This document shows, in pieces, positions 15,363 through 16,364 of a DNA stretch of 16,364 nt (positions are counted from its first letter, which is position 1; each line of letters begins with the position of its first letter). Source of the stretch: CAYMRB01 sp964392615 (GTDB taxonomy: Bacteria; Planctomycetota; UBA8108); the NCBI GenBank assembly GCA_964392615.1, contig CAYMRB010000216.1, forward strand, positions 1-16,364. Reading direction: 5' to 3'. Under the pieces are notes generated by a model. That model was not told where the DNA came from. It saw only the letters and a list, made by a program, of their open reading frames with translations, and did no database searches. The position numbers and the translations under genes were made by a program.

Positions 15363-16364
15363 CTATTCGCCTCCGCCTCCGTTGACGATGACGATCCACT
15401 CGTAGGTGCGCAAATCGAAGACCGTCGGAATGTAGCGCAGCACGACGACGTCGTAGACCGAGCCGATCGACTCCATCGCCGCAGAAGCCGCCGTCGTTCC
15501 CAGCGCGTCGAGCGCGCGGTGTACATCCTCGTCGCCGAGCGGCCGAGACCCTTCGTAGCTCGAAACGGGAAGATCGCCCGTCCAGGGAAACGGTCGACAT
15601 CCGGCGCCGACGGTATCCGCCGCCCGCCAGGAGGCCGGATACGTGATGCCACCGATCCCCCCCCAGATCATCGTGCCGCCGAAGAGAGTCTGCCCCGTGC
15701 GTGCGCTGACAACGGCGAGGTCGCCGAAGTCGCCGGGGCCGATGTAGAACACGTACACGTCGTCGGGATCGGGAGGGTTGATCGCCCTGCTGGCGAATCC
15801 GGCGTCCGCACGCGCGTGCTCGCGCGCGACGCTTTCGGTCACGCCCGTGTCCTCACCGCAGAAAACCTGCCAACCGACGACGCTGCGCGAGAAATCGTCA
15901 AGGCGCAGCACGACGCTGCAAGACCAGGGCGCGGCGTCGTCGATCAAGGCCCGCATCGCTTCCGCGATGGACGCCGCCTCCTCGTCGCACAGGTCGTCGC
16001 AACCGTCGGAGCAATCGTAGATATCACACGGCGCGTAGTAGCCGCAGACGAGCGCATCCGGAGTCGAATCGAAGCCGCAGCGACCGATCGGTTCGGCCGG
16101 AGCGGGACCGCCGAGGAAGAGACGCTCGAGGAGGTAGATCGCGTCGGTGATCACGACCGTCCCGCTATCGTCGAGGTCGGCCGCATCGAGGCAGCCGATC
16201 GCGTCGGCTCGCGACAGGAAGAGGTAGTTCAGGATCGCCACGGCATCCGAGATGTCCGACGCGGAATCCGCGTTCGGATCGCCGCGCGCGAACATGGCGG
16301 ATGCCCCGCGCGCGTTGTCGATCGTGACGGAGTCGTTCGCCGGATTCGTGTCCGGAACGTCACC
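15363..16364 (-). CDS. secreted dockerin-like protein with unrecognised C-terminal domain (5' truncated by window edge)
   Basis: The frame is open without a stop from the window end, giving 333 visible residues. An internal ATG at 16295 sits in the middle of a continuous segment (VTIDNARGASAMFARGDPNAD) and is probably not the start. A dockerin-like EF-hand pair comes first (visible residues about 26-92), then a Cys-rich part with six cysteines from RCGFDSTPDALVC to DDLCDEE (about 95-128). The last ~200 residues match nothing I recognise: SIAEAMRALIDD, VVGWQVFCGED, DDVYVFYIGPGDFGDLAVVS, GGTMIWGGIGGITYP and a C-terminus YEWIVIVNGGGGE. In related bacteria, proteins with this module tend to end near the CGFDSTPDALVC-like segment, so the extra domain is unusual; that comparison is from memory. 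The Cys content and calcium loops fit secretion. The stop is 10 bp from that of the convergent beta-helix gene. Confidence 0.8.
   Translation of the reverse strand, partial: GDVPDTNPANDSVTIDNARGASAMFARGDPNADSASDISDAVAILNYLFLSRADAIGCLDAADLDDSGTVVITDAIYLLERLFLGGPAPAEPIGRCGFDSTPDALVCGYYAPCDIYDCSDGCDDLCDEEAASIAEAMRALIDDAAPWSCSVVLRLDDFSRSVVGWQVFCGEDTGVTESVAREHARADAGFASRAINPPDPDDVYVFYIGPGDFGDLAVVSARTGQTLFGGTMIWGGIGGITYPASWRAADTVGAGCRPFPWTGDLPVSSYEGSRPLGDEDVHRALDALGTTAASAAMESIGSVYDVVVLRYIPTVFDLRTYEWIVIVNGGGGE
16089..16289 (-). other. dockerin-like EF-hand module
   Basis: The module has 67 residues and two calcium-loop-like segments: DPNADSASDISD (Asp or Asn at loop positions 1, 3, 5, 9 and 12) followed by AVAILNYLFL, and DLDDSGTVVITD followed by AIYLLERLFLGGPAP. 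The first loop is near ideal. The second has Val at position 9, so its calcium binding may be weaker. Modules of this type are abundant in planctomycete secreted proteins and need not mean a cellulosome. Confidence 0.85.

Noticed and set aside
16089..16289. Dockerin as evidence of a cellulosome
   Set aside because: No cohesin or scaffoldin is in view, and such modules are common in planctomycete secreted proteins outside cellulosomes.

Overview
The window is very GC-rich and gene-dense, with short or negative spacing between genes. No tRNA, rRNA, CRISPR array, transposase or integrase was seen. The gene families point to a planctomycete-like bacterium (Planctomycetota or a close uncultured relative). 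The clues are a MoxR/DUF58/von Willebrand A (VWA) cluster continuing into a PQQ-like propeller, a prenyltransferase-type toroid and a DUF4175-like protein, plus a dockerin-like Ca-binding module ending in LFLGGPAP and CGFDSTPDALVC. This assignment is from recalled family distribution, not from a search.

Region 1 (1-13759, + strand) looks like one long operon cut by the left edge. In order it holds the C-terminal half of a MoxR AAA+ ATPase, a DUF58 protein, a BatA-like membrane VWA protein, a second membrane VWA protein with a glutamine-amidotransferase-like fold, an exported PQQ-like beta-propeller protein, an exported alpha/alpha-toroid protein with QW-like repeats, a membrane-anchored DUF4175-like protein with a coiled-coil tail, and an exported coiled-coil protein ending in a Ser-Asp repeat. 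Most junctions overlap (TGATG, GTGA, ATGA) or are under 20 bp, which suggests translational coupling. The likely arrangement is a cytoplasmic MoxR ATPase working with DUF58 and two membrane-anchored MIDAS proteins, whose large extracytoplasmic parts face the secreted propeller, toroid and coiled-coil proteins. That would be an envelope assembly or surveillance machine; its substrate is not visible here.

Region 2 (13760-15352, + strand) holds one exported pectate-lyase-superfamily (right-handed beta-helix) protein. A 33-bp gap containing two TTGACT copies precedes it, so it may have its own promoter.

Region 3 (15363-16364, - strand) is the C-terminal part of a secreted protein, convergent with the beta-helix gene and cut by the right edge. 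It has a dockerin-like EF-hand pair, a short Cys-rich segment and then about 200 residues of an unrecognised domain.

The points most worth a second look are the coupled multi-protein VWA operon itself, the Ser-Asp hexanucleotide repeat on the last coiled-coil protein, and the unrecognised domain placed after the dockerin-like module.
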